Origin: Neoalteromonas facilis
GTDB lineage: Bacteria > Pseudomonadota > Gammaproteobacteria > Enterobacterales > Alteromonadaceae
NCBI RefSeq assembly: GCF_002807665.1
Contig: NZ_PEAY01000001.1
Coordinates: 1,178,001-1,242,000 of the forward strand
Reading direction: 5' to 3'
Length of the DNA: 64,000 nucleotides
Every line of letters begins with the position of its first letter. Position 1 is the first letter of the stretch. Below are positions 1 through 8,617 of this stretch, one piece after another. The notes below the pieces were generated by a model that saw nothing but the letters and a program-made list of their open reading frames with translations, was not told the DNA's origin and did no database searches. The position numbers were made by a program, and so were the translations under genes.

Positions 1-781
1 CATCAACACGTGCAAAAAAATCAGACTGCGCAGCTGTATCCCCCACCCAATAAACGACTCGTGGCGAAGAGCAAGCCTGCTGCATATGAGGTAACGTATC
101 TTTCCATAATTTCTGTGCCACATCCTGACATGATTGAGGTGTGCCCACAGCATCCGCATGGATAACAGCTGCGGAGTAACGATCAGCAAAACTAATGTCT
201 CGAGTACGTGGTTTACTCGGTAACTGTCGAATCGCTTGTACGCTGTCATCCCCTCCCCATAACACGCGAGCATCTGCGACAAAGCTTAATTTAGCCGACC
301 AATCTGATGTTTTATCCGTTCGTACGAATAGGTTCCTTTGCGCTATGGCTGCGTATTGAGGCTGTGAAAAAAGCTGATTAATAAGGCCAATTAGGTGTAC
401 CTGAGTATCGGTTTCTTGTGTCGCTACACGGACAATATTCTTATTGCCCAACAGCGCTCCACATATCCAGCTGTACATAAACATAGTGTCCACATTACTC
501 GGCGTAAAATGGACCACCAGCCCCAATGCTTTAACGAAAACATTCGGCGTAGTTTCCTTGTTTAGTTGGGGGCTTCTCACTATTTCACGTAACCAAAATC
601 CCAGTGCAACCAATTCAGGAAACGCTTTGTAATCAGGGGTTAACAGCCTGCGCGATAAATCCTTTACAAAAGCTACAGTTGCTTCATCAGAGGGTAATAG
701 AGGCGGCAACTGCTGTATTTCGTCGATAGCGAGTTCGATATTATGATTGGCAGGCGCTAGGAGGAGAATATTAGCGAGCAT
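1..781 (-). CDS. LuxC-like acyl-CoA/acyl-protein reductase (3' part beyond window)
   Basis: The first 260 codons are present and the gene runs off the left edge. The N-terminal half of a LuxC-family (PF05893) acyl reductase is recognisable from the motif FTPSNVDTMF at about residues 92-101 followed by ICGALLGNKNIVR. In known LuxC proteins this enzyme reduces an activated fatty acyl group to an aldehyde with NADPH; its catalytic cysteine would lie in the missing part. The ATG at 779-781 is preceded by an AGGGAG ribosome site and overlaps the end of the LuxE-like gene by 11 bases, so the two are translationally coupled. There is no luxAB here, so bioluminescence is not implied; reduction of an acyl group linked to surface glycan synthesis is an inference. 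Confidence 0.8.
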   Translation of the reverse strand, partial: MLANILLLAPANHNIELAIDEIQQLPPLLPSDEATVAFVKDLSRRLLTPDYKAFPELVALGFWLREIVRSPQLNKETTPNVFVKALGLVVHFTPSNVDTMFMYSWICGALLGNKNIVRVATQETDTQVHLIGLINQLFSQPQYAAIAQRNLFVRTDKTSDWSAKLSFVADARVLWGGDDSVQAIRQLPSKPRTRDISFADRYSAAVIHADAVGTPQSCQDVAQKLWKDTLPHMQQACSSPRVVYWVGDTAAQSDFFARVD

Positions 782-1886
782 GTTCCACTCCCTGAGCATG
801 AGTATCACTGCACCCCCGCACTTCAGTCTTAGGCAGCCTGCCTGACACCGAGAAATACTTTCCACGCCAACCACAAGCGCAATCGTCTTCACCGTATATC
901 GTACCGACATCTTCGGTTAGGATGCTATGGCCCGGATAACTGGTGGGGATAGACGATATCACTTGAATAATACCTTGTTGACCAAAGTCACAAGGCTGAA
1001 GACTATGCTGGTCGCGCACAATAACATCGGCATAGCTGGGGGCATGTAAGTACCCTTCTGAGCACTCAACAAATATTGACCCTACCTGCTCGGCCATGCC
1101 GTAAAAGTTATGCACTCGCGAAACCTTGGCGGCGGTATTTAAACGCTTTTTAAAGTCAGTATTACTCACTTTTTCATTTTCTAACTGCTTCCAGCCACCG
1201 CTGTGTAACAAGATGCCTTCGGGCAACGATAACGTACGCCCATCTTGCTCTAGTGCTTGAATGAAATAGCGCCACACCATAAACGTAAAGCCAAAAATAA
1301 GCACTGGCTGGGAAGCATAGCGTGCACAAAATGCGTCTATCACCGGCCAATTCGGCGTCATATCATCATTCAGTGCATAAGTGTGGTCTCGTCCAAAAAA
1401 GGCCAGCCCTTGAATACCGGCTGCACGCGCGTTGAACTCTGGCCCTTTCACCGTGGATGGGGCATCGATAATTAACATTGGTAAGCGCTGCTTACCGATC
1501 ACCTGCTGCAGTATGCTAACCAATACTTTGGATTGACGCTGACTAGTAGGTTTATCCAGCACCACTTTCGCGGTTACCTGCGAGGTTGTGCCAGAAGATT
1601 GTAGGGTTTTAAAAACCGCGTCCATCGGCACACTGGCTAATCGCAGTAACTTAAACAGGCGTACCGCTAAGAAAGGTACTTGTTCTAGCAAATCTATCGC
1701 TTCTGTGTGTATAAAAGCATCAACGATATGCCGATATTCCTGGCATTGTTCGTAGTGCAATGCGTTGAGATGACGCAAAACGTTCAACAAGGCCTGTTGC
1801 TTTTGTTGCTTACCCGTACCAAACACATCGAGTTGCGACAGGGTATTGAATGCAATGTCATAACTGTTGGTGTGCTGCACAAGCAT
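771..1886 (-). CDS. LuxE/PaaK-family acyl-protein synthetase/transferase
   Basis: This 371-residue protein has the adenylate-forming signature SSGTTSQ at about 97-103 and a C-terminal RGCSDTHAQG segment that resembles the acyl-accepting cysteine region of LuxE (PF04443). LuxE activates a fatty acid as acyl-AMP and passes it, through an enzyme cysteine, to the partner reductase LuxC. The next gene in the operon is LuxC-like, so a working E-C pair is plausible. It starts 6 bases after the AMP-ligase stop. Family assignment is firm, but the substrate is unknown; the ACP and ketoreductase just upstream suggest a short or hydroxylated acyl chain. Confidence 0.82.
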   Translation of the reverse strand: MLVQHTNSYDIAFNTLSQLDVFGTGKQQKQQALLNVLRHLNALHYEQCQEYRHIVDAFIHTEAIDLLEQVPFLAVRLFKLLRLASVPMDAVFKTLQSSGTTSQVTAKVVLDKPTSQRQSKVLVSILQQVIGKQRLPMLIIDAPSTVKGPEFNARAAGIQGLAFFGRDHTYALNDDMTPNWPVIDAFCARYASQPVLIFGFTFMVWRYFIQALEQDGRTLSLPEGILLHSGGWKQLENEKVSNTDFKKRLNTAAKVSRVHNFYGMAEQVGSIFVECSEGYLHAPSYADVIVRDQHSLQPCDFGQQGIIQVISSIPTSYPGHSILTEDVGTIYGEDDCACGWRGKYFSVSGRLPKTEVRGCSDTHAQGVEHAR

Positions 1887-1892
1887 ATTACC

Positions 1893-3308
1893 TTATTCGT
1901 CAGAGAGTGAAGCTAACCGCATAATGGCCTGATAATCGGGCTTCCCGTTTGCTGTTAACGGCAAGCGTTCCACATTCAATAGTGTGATCAACGAAGGGTG
2001 AACATGCATAGTCTGATGCAAGTACCGCTTTACTCGCTCAAATACCGCCGCTTGCTCATCAACGTCAACCGACTCAAGCGCTACCACCAATTGACTATCG
2101 TTTCCGCTACACAACGCCGTATAGCCTTGAGCTGCCAGTGTATCTTGAATCGCATCCAGATCCATTCGTACGCCATTCAATTTTATAAAACGCGCCTTCC
2201 TGCCCAGAATATAGTAATCCCCTTCGGCGTCAACTCGCGCAAAATCCCCCGTATGTAACCATTCGATAGGGATAAACTCTGCTAAATCTGAGACTGATTC
2301 GCTGTAGCCCAGCATCACATTAGGACCGCGGTAACACAGTTCATTGTCGACAATCGAAAACTCACCATTGGGAATAGCCTGCCCGATACTGTTGGCTTTT
2401 TGAATGAGTTTATGAGGCGGCAAAAAGGCCATTCGAGCGGTTGCCTCCGTTTGCCCATACATCACGAAAAACTGCTTTTCATGCTGCTCTGCATAATGCG
2501 CAAATGCCAACACTAAGGTGTCTTTCAGTCGCCCTCCAGCCTGAGTGAAATAGCGTAAGGAGGGTAATTCCTGACGTTCAAATCGCAGCTTGTGTAGCAT
2601 TTCATAGGTATGGGGTACGCCAGCAAAAGACGTTACCGGCAACTCACGCATGATCGACCAAAACTCACGGTTTACCACGGAATAAGGTGAAAATACCAAG
2701 CACCCGCCACGTAATAAGTGCGTATTCAGCACAGATAAACCGTAAGAGTAAAACAGTGGCAAAGTATTGATGGCACGATCACTGGGTAAAATCGGCAAAT
2801 ACTGACAAATAGCATCAGCATTACTGTGAAGATTATCGTAACTGAGCACTACATGCTTGGCAGCGCCTGTAGAGCCTGACGTAGGTAACATCAGCGCAAC
2901 GCGACTATCAATACGTTGCGTTGCCGTGTGTCGGATCGTAATGTGTCCCTCATCTACAATCGCATTGGGCGCATACTGCTGGATCACAGAGTCGAGCTTA
3001 TCGTCGCTAATGGCAGGATCTATGAGGATCACGACGATACTATTCGACAACAATGCAAGATAATCGACAACACTGGCAACACAAGCATGCATTTTAAGTG
3101 CTACAAGATAACGCTCTGTGGCCTCACTCTGTGGTAAGACGGCATTGAGTACATCACATCGCACATGAACGTCTTCCGCCAATTGTCGGTATGTATAGGC
3201 ATTAAATTCAACGCCGGAGCTTTCGTTTGGCTTAACCTCGATAAACGCTGAATTTTCCGAAAACTGATCTAAATGTTGGAAAAACACTGTCGCCCCTTCA
3301 ACCTGCAA
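1893..3308 (-). CDS. AMP-dependent acyl-activating enzyme (acyl-CoA/acyl-ACP ligase type)
   Basis: The 471-residue protein belongs to the ANL adenylate-forming superfamily. It has the P-loop LPTSGSTGAAKHV at about 141-153, YGQTEA near 282, HTGDF near 352 and a short C-terminal domain with the ANGK lysine motif. It would activate a carboxylic acid as an adenylate and load it on a thiol, plausibly the ACP two genes upstream. The start is a TTG directly following the TAA of the ketoreductase gene; no ATG is nearby. The protein is shorter than typical fatty acyl-CoA synthetases (about 550 residues) and closer to amino-acid- or hydroxy-acid-activating stand-alone domains. The substrate cannot be read from the sequence. 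Confidence 0.8.
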   Translation of the reverse strand: MQVEGATVFFQHLDQFSENSAFIEVKPNESSGVEFNAYTYRQLAEDVHVRCDVLNAVLPQSEATERYLVALKMHACVASVVDYLALLSNSIVVILIDPAISDDKLDSVIQQYAPNAIVDEGHITIRHTATQRIDSRVALMLPTSGSTGAAKHVVLSYDNLHSNADAICQYLPILPSDRAINTLPLFYSYGLSVLNTHLLRGGCLVFSPYSVVNREFWSIMRELPVTSFAGVPHTYEMLHKLRFERQELPSLRYFTQAGGRLKDTLVLAFAHYAEQHEKQFFVMYGQTEATARMAFLPPHKLIQKANSIGQAIPNGEFSIVDNELCYRGPNVMLGYSESVSDLAEFIPIEWLHTGDFARVDAEGDYYILGRKARFIKLNGVRMDLDAIQDTLAAQGYTALCSGNDSQLVVALESVDVDEQAAVFERVKRYLHQTMHVHPSLITLLNVERLPLTANGKPDYQAIMRLASLSDE

Positions 3309-4037
3309 TTAAAGACGCATACCGCCGTCAACGCCTATAATTTGACCGGTGATATAGCTTGCATGATCAGATAAAAGGAAGCTAACCAGATCGGCAACGT
3401 CTTGCGGCAGGCCGGCACGCCCCATTCCGATCTCGTCAATGACAGCAGCACGTTGCTCTGATGAAAACACATCGGTCATAGCCGTCTCAATAAAACCTGG
3501 CGCCACGCCATTAACGCGTATCTGTTGACTGGCTAACTCTTTAGATAATGACTTAGTAATACCCGTCAATGCTGCTTTTGACGCCGCATAAGCACTTTGT
3601 CCGGCAGCACCTTGCTCGCCTACAATAGAGCATAGATTCACAATACTGCCAGCCCCCTGGCGCATCATTAGTCTAGCCGCTAGTTGCATGTGTTGATATG
3701 CCGCAACCGTGTTAATCGATAATTGAGCCTGTAAATCGGATAATCGCGTCATCGCCAATGCACTAGAACGCATTTCACCGGCATTATTGACTAAACCATC
3801 AATATGACCGATGTGCTGCTTAATATGCCCGAATGCGGCTTTCACTTGCGCCTCATCGGTTAGGTCATAGCTCATTGCAATGGCATTTTCGCCCAATTGT
3901 TCCGCGACTAGCTCTAATTGCACTTCATCTCGACCAGCCAACAGCACTATCGCACCTAAACGCACACAGGTCTGCGCAATAGCTAAACCTATGCCTTTAT
4001 TCGCGCCGGTTACCAGTATCACTTTGTTATCTAACAA
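3309..4037 (-). CDS. Short-chain dehydrogenase, FabG-like 3-oxoacyl reductase
   Basis: This 242-residue classical SDR has the nucleotide-binding TGANKGIG at 10-17, NNAG at 84-87, and catalytic Ser137, Tyr150 and Lys154 (YAASK). It ends in the FabG-like IGVDGGMRL. It lies 13 bases after the acyl carrier protein gene, so reduction of a 3-oxoacyl-ACP to 3-hydroxyacyl-ACP is a reasonable inference. Similar ACP-plus-ketoreductase pairs occur in the Pseudomonas a-type flagellin glycosylation island, where hydroxyacyl groups decorate the sugar. It is unlikely to be the housekeeping fabG, which lies with fabD and acpP in most gammaproteobacteria. Confidence 0.82.
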   Translation of the reverse strand: MLDNKVILVTGANKGIGLAIAQTCVRLGAIVLLAGRDEVQLELVAEQLGENAIAMSYDLTDEAQVKAAFGHIKQHIGHIDGLVNNAGEMRSSALAMTRLSDLQAQLSINTVAAYQHMQLAARLMMRQGAGSIVNLCSIVGEQGAAGQSAYAASKAALTGITKSLSKELASQQIRVNGVAPGFIETAMTDVFSSEQRAAVIDEIGMGRAGLPQDVADLVSFLLSDHASYITGQIIGVDGGMRL

Positions 4038-4050
4038 GTGCCACTCCCTG

Positions 4051-4290
4051 TTAAAACGTTACGTCGTACTTTTGCAGGATTTCTTTTGCTTTGGCGACCG
4101 AGCTCATATCAATAATATCGTCGGTATCCAGCATGATACCGAATTTATCTTCAAGCTCCGCGATCAAGATCATATGCGCAGTTGAGTCCCATTCAGGGAT
4201 CGTATTATAGGTTAACGAATCGGTTACCTGAGACGCATCTATGCCGAGGGCATGAGAAAACGCATCGGTCAAAGTTTGTTGTGTCGACAT
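4051..4290 (-). CDS. Acyl carrier protein (specialised, non-housekeeping)
   Basis: The 79-residue protein has the ACP four-helix pattern with Asp35-Ser36 in EWDSTAHM, where Ser36 is the expected phosphopantetheine attachment site. The EWDS form replaces the GADSLD of the housekeeping AcpP, marking it as a specialised carrier. It sits 8 bases after pseH and 13 bases before the ketoreductase, between sugar and acyl genes, so it probably carries the acyl group made or modified by this operon. A phosphopantetheinyl transferase is not seen in the window and must be supplied elsewhere. Confidence 0.88.
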   Translation of the reverse strand: MSTQQTLTDAFSHALGIDASQVTDSLTYNTIPEWDSTAHMILIAELEDKFGIMLDTDDIIDMSSVAKAKEILQKYDVTF

Positions 4291-4298
4291 AAAATACC

Positions 4299-4865
4299 TT
4301 ATGTTTTTTGCCGCGGCGGTCTGTTGAGTAACGTTTTTAATACTTTACTGTGTTCGTCGTAGTGCTGTCTATCGAGCACAAGTTCAAATAACTCACCGCG
4401 ATTAACTATTTTGTAGCCCAGTTTCTCGTTGTAGCGCATCGCTGCTAGGTTGTCTGGCTTTACTACCGCATGCAGTTGATTCGCATGAAGTTGTTCAAAA
4501 CAAAAATCATTCATTAACAACGTGGGAGAAAACGCAATTACGTTACCTGCGTACTGCTCATCGCCAATATAAAGCCCGAGTTCAAAATGCTCCGCAGAGA
4601 AAATATCGGCTGCTTGCCCACGTGTTTTAATATTGCACGAACCAATGGGATGGCCCCGATATTCAATTACAAAATGCAATTGGTTGGTTGCACGGCGAAT
4701 ATGTTCGAACCATGCTTGTTGTTGCTCCTGGGTAATGTACCCATCTGTAAGCATGAACTTGCGCACATGATCACTATTCCGCCATTGACGCAACAACTCT
4801 AAATCGTCACGCAGTATATTGCGTAACCTAACCTGATAACCCTCGAGGGGCTGTTCTAGTTGCAT
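4299..4865 (-). CDS. pseH: PseH-type GNAT N-acetyltransferase
   Basis: This 188-residue GNAT-fold protein opens with VRLRNILRDDLELLRQWRNS, typical of the RimJ/PseH acetyltransferase group, and has an NEKLGYKIVN C-terminal strand. PseH acetylates the 4-amino group of UDP-4-amino-4,6-dideoxy-AltNAc, the third step of pseudaminic acid synthesis. It overlaps pseG by 10 bases and lies between pseG and the ACP gene. Because an ACP follows directly, a different acyl donor is a possible alternative. The assignment rests mainly on its place in a complete pse operon. Confidence 0.82.
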   Translation of the reverse strand: MQLEQPLEGYQVRLRNILRDDLELLRQWRNSDHVRKFMLTDGYITQEQQQAWFEHIRRATNQLHFVIEYRGHPIGSCNIKTRGQAADIFSAEHFELGLYIGDEQYAGNVIAFSPTLLMNDFCFEQLHANQLHAVVKPDNLAAMRYNEKLGYKIVNRGELFELVLDRQHYDEHSKVLKTLLNRPPRQKT

Positions 4866-5878
4866 GACGAGAGCTCCAAAAGCGCATCCATAAGACGTTC
4901 ACCGCCAAATGCATCGTAACGCTCATTAAGTGCATCTTGCATTTGGCTAAGCGTATCGGCTTCAGACCATAACTGTTTCGCCTGTCGAGCGATATCGGCC
5001 AATATCCCTGCCTTCTCTGTTTCACTAACATCATGCAAATAGTGGATTCGACACCAACCTTCCTGTTCAGCTTGCTGACTTGCCGTTATTTGATTTTCCG
5101 CTACCACCACGAGTATCGCTGGGGTTTTACACACTGCAATTTCAAACTGACTGCCACCCGCTGCTGAAATAGCCAAACGCGCATGACTCCACACATCAGC
5201 CATATCTTGGGCATCATGAATGTGCTGAATCGATAAAGGCAAGTCATTGATGGCTTTATTCAACTCTTCCACTTGCTGATAAGCCCCGCCGGTTACCACG
5301 CGAATGGGCGCATCAAATTCAACAGATGCTAAACATTTCAACAGTGGGATGGTCAAACCAAAAGGATCACTACCGCCAAAATTCAGGGTTAAATGAAATC
5401 GCTGGCTAACACTTAACGGCATTACCGTTTTAAATTCACGACGAAGCAATCGAAAATCACTACCAAACAGGTGGTGACGTTCTTCATCAGGTGGATGCGC
5501 AGCATTAATAACGGCGTCTGCCGCTAAAGGCGTTTCATGTACATCATCGTCGAATAGTGCTACGCGGTGGCCTAGGTCTCGCCATTGCTGACAGAAATCT
5601 CGAGTAAATTGATAACCATCAACGACAATCCATTCGATTGGAAATGGCAACGTCGCTTGTAGGTTTGAAAGTTGTTGTGCTAATGGCACGGCATAATCAA
5701 AAGGTAAAATCTGACCTTGCCAATCTTGACGTGCTAATGCAATTCGACGAGTTTCATCATCCAATAAAAACACAGCATCCATATCGTGAGCAATGACCGT
5801 TTGCGCCAATGCTTGGCAACGCATTAAATGCCCTAGGCCAATGGTGGCTGATGCCTGCACACAGAAAATAAAACGCAT
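4856..5878 (-). CDS. pseG: PseG: UDP-2,4-diacetamido-2,4,6-trideoxy-altropyranose hydrolase
   Basis: The 340-residue protein has a GT-B-like fold signature. GLGHLMRCQALA at about 14-25 holds the conserved His of PseG/SpsG, LNFGGSDPFGL lies near 166-176, and SAAGGSQFE sits near 238-246. PseG removes UDP from the diacetamido sugar to give the free hexose used by PseI. It starts 3 bases after the pseI stop and overlaps pseH. Length and motifs agree with the family. Confidence 0.9.
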   Translation of the reverse strand: MRFIFCVQASATIGLGHLMRCQALAQTVIAHDMDAVFLLDDETRRIALARQDWQGQILPFDYAVPLAQQLSNLQATLPFPIEWIVVDGYQFTRDFCQQWRDLGHRVALFDDDVHETPLAADAVINAAHPPDEERHHLFGSDFRLLRREFKTVMPLSVSQRFHLTLNFGGSDPFGLTIPLLKCLASVEFDAPIRVVTGGAYQQVEELNKAINDLPLSIQHIHDAQDMADVWSHARLAISAAGGSQFEIAVCKTPAILVVVAENQITASQQAEQEGWCRIHYLHDVSETEKAGILADIARQAKQLWSEADTLSQMQDALNERYDAFGGERLMDALLELSSCN

Positions 5879-5881
5879 GGG

Positions 5882-6937
5882 TTACTCTACATCATCCCAG
5901 CACAGAGGTTTTCCTTTACGTAGTGCGTGCCGCGCTACTTTACCTAATACTGAGTTGAAGTGCTTTGGCGCCAAACCGAATGCCGGGCGCACAATGCGCA
6001 GGTTCTCCTTGGTGAGTACATCGCCCGGCTGAACATCTTCGCTCACATATATTGACCTGCGGTACTGCTTAGCCTTTTCTTCGACCGCAACGCCGCCATA
6101 CCGCACATTCCCTAGGGCTAGCCACGCACGATTCGATTCTTCTACTAATGACTTTAGTTCATGCGGCTCAAGTGAAAACTCGGCATCCACACCACCGGCA
6201 CTGCGGTCCAGTACAAAGTGTTTTTCAATTACCGTTGCCCCTAGCACAACTGACGCAACGGCTACACCGACACCTCGCGTATGATCAGATAACCCCACCT
6301 GACACCCAAATGCCTCGCGCATGTGTGGAATAGTGAGTAAATTGGTATTACCTGCATCCGCCGGGTAGGTACTGGTGCATTTCAATAAAATCAAGTCGTC
6401 GCACCCAGCGTCTCTCGCTGTGCTGACCGCCTCTTCTATTTCCGACAGCGATGCCATTCCAGTGGACATGATGAGCGGTTTTCCTTTACTCGCTGCCTTT
6501 GCTATCAAGGGTAAGTCGGTCAGTTCAAATGAAGCAATTTTAAAACACGGAACACCGAGATCATCTAAAAAATCTACCGCATGTTCATCAAACGGTGAAC
6601 TAAACGCAATTAGCCCGCGCGCCTGCGCATGTTCAAATAAGGTTTTATGCCATTCATAAGGTGTCGCCGCTTTGGCATACAGCCCGTGCAATCGCTCGCC
6701 GTGCCAAAGACTATCTTTTTCTTTAATCAAAAAATCATCGGCATCCACATCGAGTGTCATTGAATCTGCGGTGTAGGTTTGCAATTTAATTGCATCTGCA
6801 CCGGCCTCAGCAGCAGCGTCAATCATCGCTAACGCTGTGTCTAAATCTTGCCCATGATTGCCACTCAATTCGGCAATGATAAAAGGTTGATCATTGCCCC
6901 CAATAATGCGGTTTTCAATCCGTACGTCATGCATCAT
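5882..6937 (-). CDS. pseI: PseI: pseudaminic acid synthase
   Basis: The 351-residue protein has the NeuB-type TIM barrel (IIGGNDQPFIIAELSGNHGQ at the start, KLQTYTADSMT near 49-59) and a C-terminal SAF/antifreeze-like domain (SIYVSEDVQPGDVLTKENLR near 294-313). It condenses the free 6-deoxy-AltdiNAc with phosphoenolpyruvate to form pseudaminic acid. The KLQTYTADSMT motif is more PseI-like than NeuB-like. It overlaps the glycosyltransferase gene by 11 bases. Confidence 0.93.
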   Translation of the reverse strand: MMHDVRIENRIIGGNDQPFIIAELSGNHGQDLDTALAMIDAAAEAGADAIKLQTYTADSMTLDVDADDFLIKEKDSLWHGERLHGLYAKAATPYEWHKTLFEHAQARGLIAFSSPFDEHAVDFLDDLGVPCFKIASFELTDLPLIAKAASKGKPLIMSTGMASLSEIEEAVSTARDAGCDDLILLKCTSTYPADAGNTNLLTIPHMREAFGCQVGLSDHTRGVGVAVASVVLGATVIEKHFVLDRSAGGVDAEFSLEPHELKSLVEESNRAWLALGNVRYGGVAVEEKAKQYRRSIYVSEDVQPGDVLTKENLRIVRPAFGLAPKHFNSVLGKVARHALRKGKPLCWDDVE

Positions 6938-7922
6938 TGCTCTCCTGAAGAATGGCTAGCACACCTTCAACTAAGACGGCAGGTTCAACAGGGACGTCAC
7001 TCATGTCCGTGGCGTAATCTGGCATCAACGTACGCGGGTCAACTTGCCCGGTAATAATAAGTGAAGGGCATTCAACTGCCGTCGCTAACCATTGCGGTGC
7101 CGAAGGCACAGAAATGAGTAAATCGCTTGCCTTCAACATCGCCAGCGTTTGTTTCATCGACACGGCCCCATCAAACCCTGTCCACACATGAACACCTTGT
7201 TGCTGCAGCATTGATTTAACTTCATCTGCGTAAGGATAGTGCCGCTCTGGCGTGCGCGCATCACATGCTAACGCCACCACTTTTTTCGACTTAGCAATTT
7301 GAATCAATTTTTCATCGGCTTGCACATCGATGTGCATATCCAACTGAAGACCATTAAAGCCGCAACAGGTTTTGAGATAAAACTCAGGATAGCCGCCGTC
7401 AGGGGCCAATCCACTTTGCCACCAAAGACTGTTCCAACGATGCATGCTAAACCATGTGCTTTGCATATAGGCAGCCGGTTCATTAACAAATTCCGGCTTT
7501 AAGGTTTGCGCCTGAAACTGGGTAATTAAATCAGCAACTGACATACCCATGATATTGCCTTGTACTGGCTCGCCAGCATCTTTAAGAAAACGCGCAAGAA
7601 AGCAAGGCATAAACCATGTGTCGAGGTTAATAATTTGCTGATAACCCTCACCAACAATTTTCTCTGCTAGTCCAAGGAAAGTTTCCATGGCATAGACAAT
7701 ATTATCCGGCCACTCGCCCTTCTCAAGCCCAAAAACGGTCACATCAGGCTCTGCTAGTTGAATAACCTCTTTACCTGCGGCAAAGGTTATAAAATGGATA
7801 TCCGCATCGGGATTACACTGCTTTACATAGCGTAATGCAGGAATACCAATACACGTGACATCGCCTAGGCCCAGCATACGAATTAGCAGTATTTTAGGCC
7901 GCTCTTGCTGAATATTAGTCAT
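6927..7922 (-). CDS. GT9-like (heptosyltransferase-fold) glycosyltransferase in pse operon
   Basis: This 331-residue protein begins ILLIRMLGLGDVTCIGIPAL, the N-terminal GT-B pattern of glycosyltransferase family 9. It has a second Rossmann half with SDLLISVPSAPQWLATAVECP near 280-300, equivalent to the donor-binding loop. It overlaps pseF by 4 bases and pseI by 11, so it is made with the CMP-Pse enzymes. No Maf-type flagellin transferase is visible, so this may be the enzyme that transfers the nonulosonate or a second sugar. That role is inference; it could also act on another acceptor. Confidence 0.7.
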   Translation of the reverse strand: MTNIQQERPKILLIRMLGLGDVTCIGIPALRYVKQCNPDADIHFITFAAGKEVIQLAEPDVTVFGLEKGEWPDNIVYAMETFLGLAEKIVGEGYQQIINLDTWFMPCFLARFLKDAGEPVQGNIMGMSVADLITQFQAQTLKPEFVNEPAAYMQSTWFSMHRWNSLWWQSGLAPDGGYPEFYLKTCCGFNGLQLDMHIDVQADEKLIQIAKSKKVVALACDARTPERHYPYADEVKSMLQQQGVHVWTGFDGAVSMKQTLAMLKASDLLISVPSAPQWLATAVECPSLIITGQVDPRTLMPDYATDMSDVPVEPAVLVEGVLAILQESNDA

Positions 7923-8617
7923 GAATCATCCTGTTGCATATAGGCTTTATACATAAGCTCTGCGCGCGTCCAGTCCTCTTCAGTATCAATGTCTTGAACC
8001 AAATGCCGAGGTAATTCAATGGGGATACTGTGCTCTGAAAACATGGCTTTGTCAGATAGATATCCATCGAAAGACCCCCAATAAAATTGTCCTGCATCAT
8101 GTAAGCCTTCTTCTAAATCTTGTGATCGTGTCGAGGCGTATTCGGGATACATGCAAACCACCCCATCCCCCGATCGTTTTAACGCTCGCTGCACGGGAAA
8201 TGAGAAGCTGGTCACTGAAAACGCAAAGGCCTTTTGTGTATTCGCCTGTAACTTGTTAAGCCCTTGGCGCAGGTACTGCGCTTGAAGAAATGGCGCTGTG
8301 GCATAAATACAGCAACAGTATTCGGGCTTTGAAAATTGCTCTGCGTATGCAAGCATCGCCTGATTTGTAACTGCCCGCGTCCCCGTATAATCATCTGCTA
8401 ATGCTGATGGTCGCATAAATGGTACTGACGCCCCTAACTGCTTAGCAATGGAGGCTATTTCTTCATCGTCTGTAGACACAATAATGTCGTCAAACACCCC
8501 GCTTTGTTTGGCAGCGTTGATGCTGTAAGCTAGCATTGGTTGACCACAAAAAGAACGGATGTTTTTTCTCGGAATACGCTTGCTTCCGCCTCTCGCCGGT
8601 ATCACTGCTAAAATCAC
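7919..8617 (-). CDS. pseF: PseF: pseudaminic acid cytidylyltransferase
   Basis: This 232-residue nucleotidyltransferase starts ILAVIPARGGSKRIPRKNIR, the CTP-binding signature of CMP-sialate synthetases. The internal ATAPF and the C-terminal HLVQDIDTEEDW suit PseF/NeuA. It makes CMP-pseudaminic acid, the activated donor. Four-base overlaps with pseC upstream and the glycosyltransferase downstream show translational coupling. Confidence 0.92.
   Translation of the reverse strand: MILAVIPARGGSKRIPRKNIRSFCGQPMLAYSINAAKQSGVFDDIIVSTDDEEIASIAKQLGASVPFMRPSALADDYTGTRAVTNQAMLAYAEQFSKPEYCCCIYATAPFLQAQYLRQGLNKLQANTQKAFAFSVTSFSFPVQRALKRSGDGVVCMYPEYASTRSQDLEEGLHDAGQFYWGSFDGYLSDKAMFSEHSIPIELPRHLVQDIDTEEDWTRAELMYKAYMQQDDS

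Noticed and set aside
1-1886. Bioluminescence (lux) operon
   Set aside because: luxC- and luxE-like genes are present, but luxA, luxB and luxD are not, and the pair is embedded in a pseudaminic acid operon.
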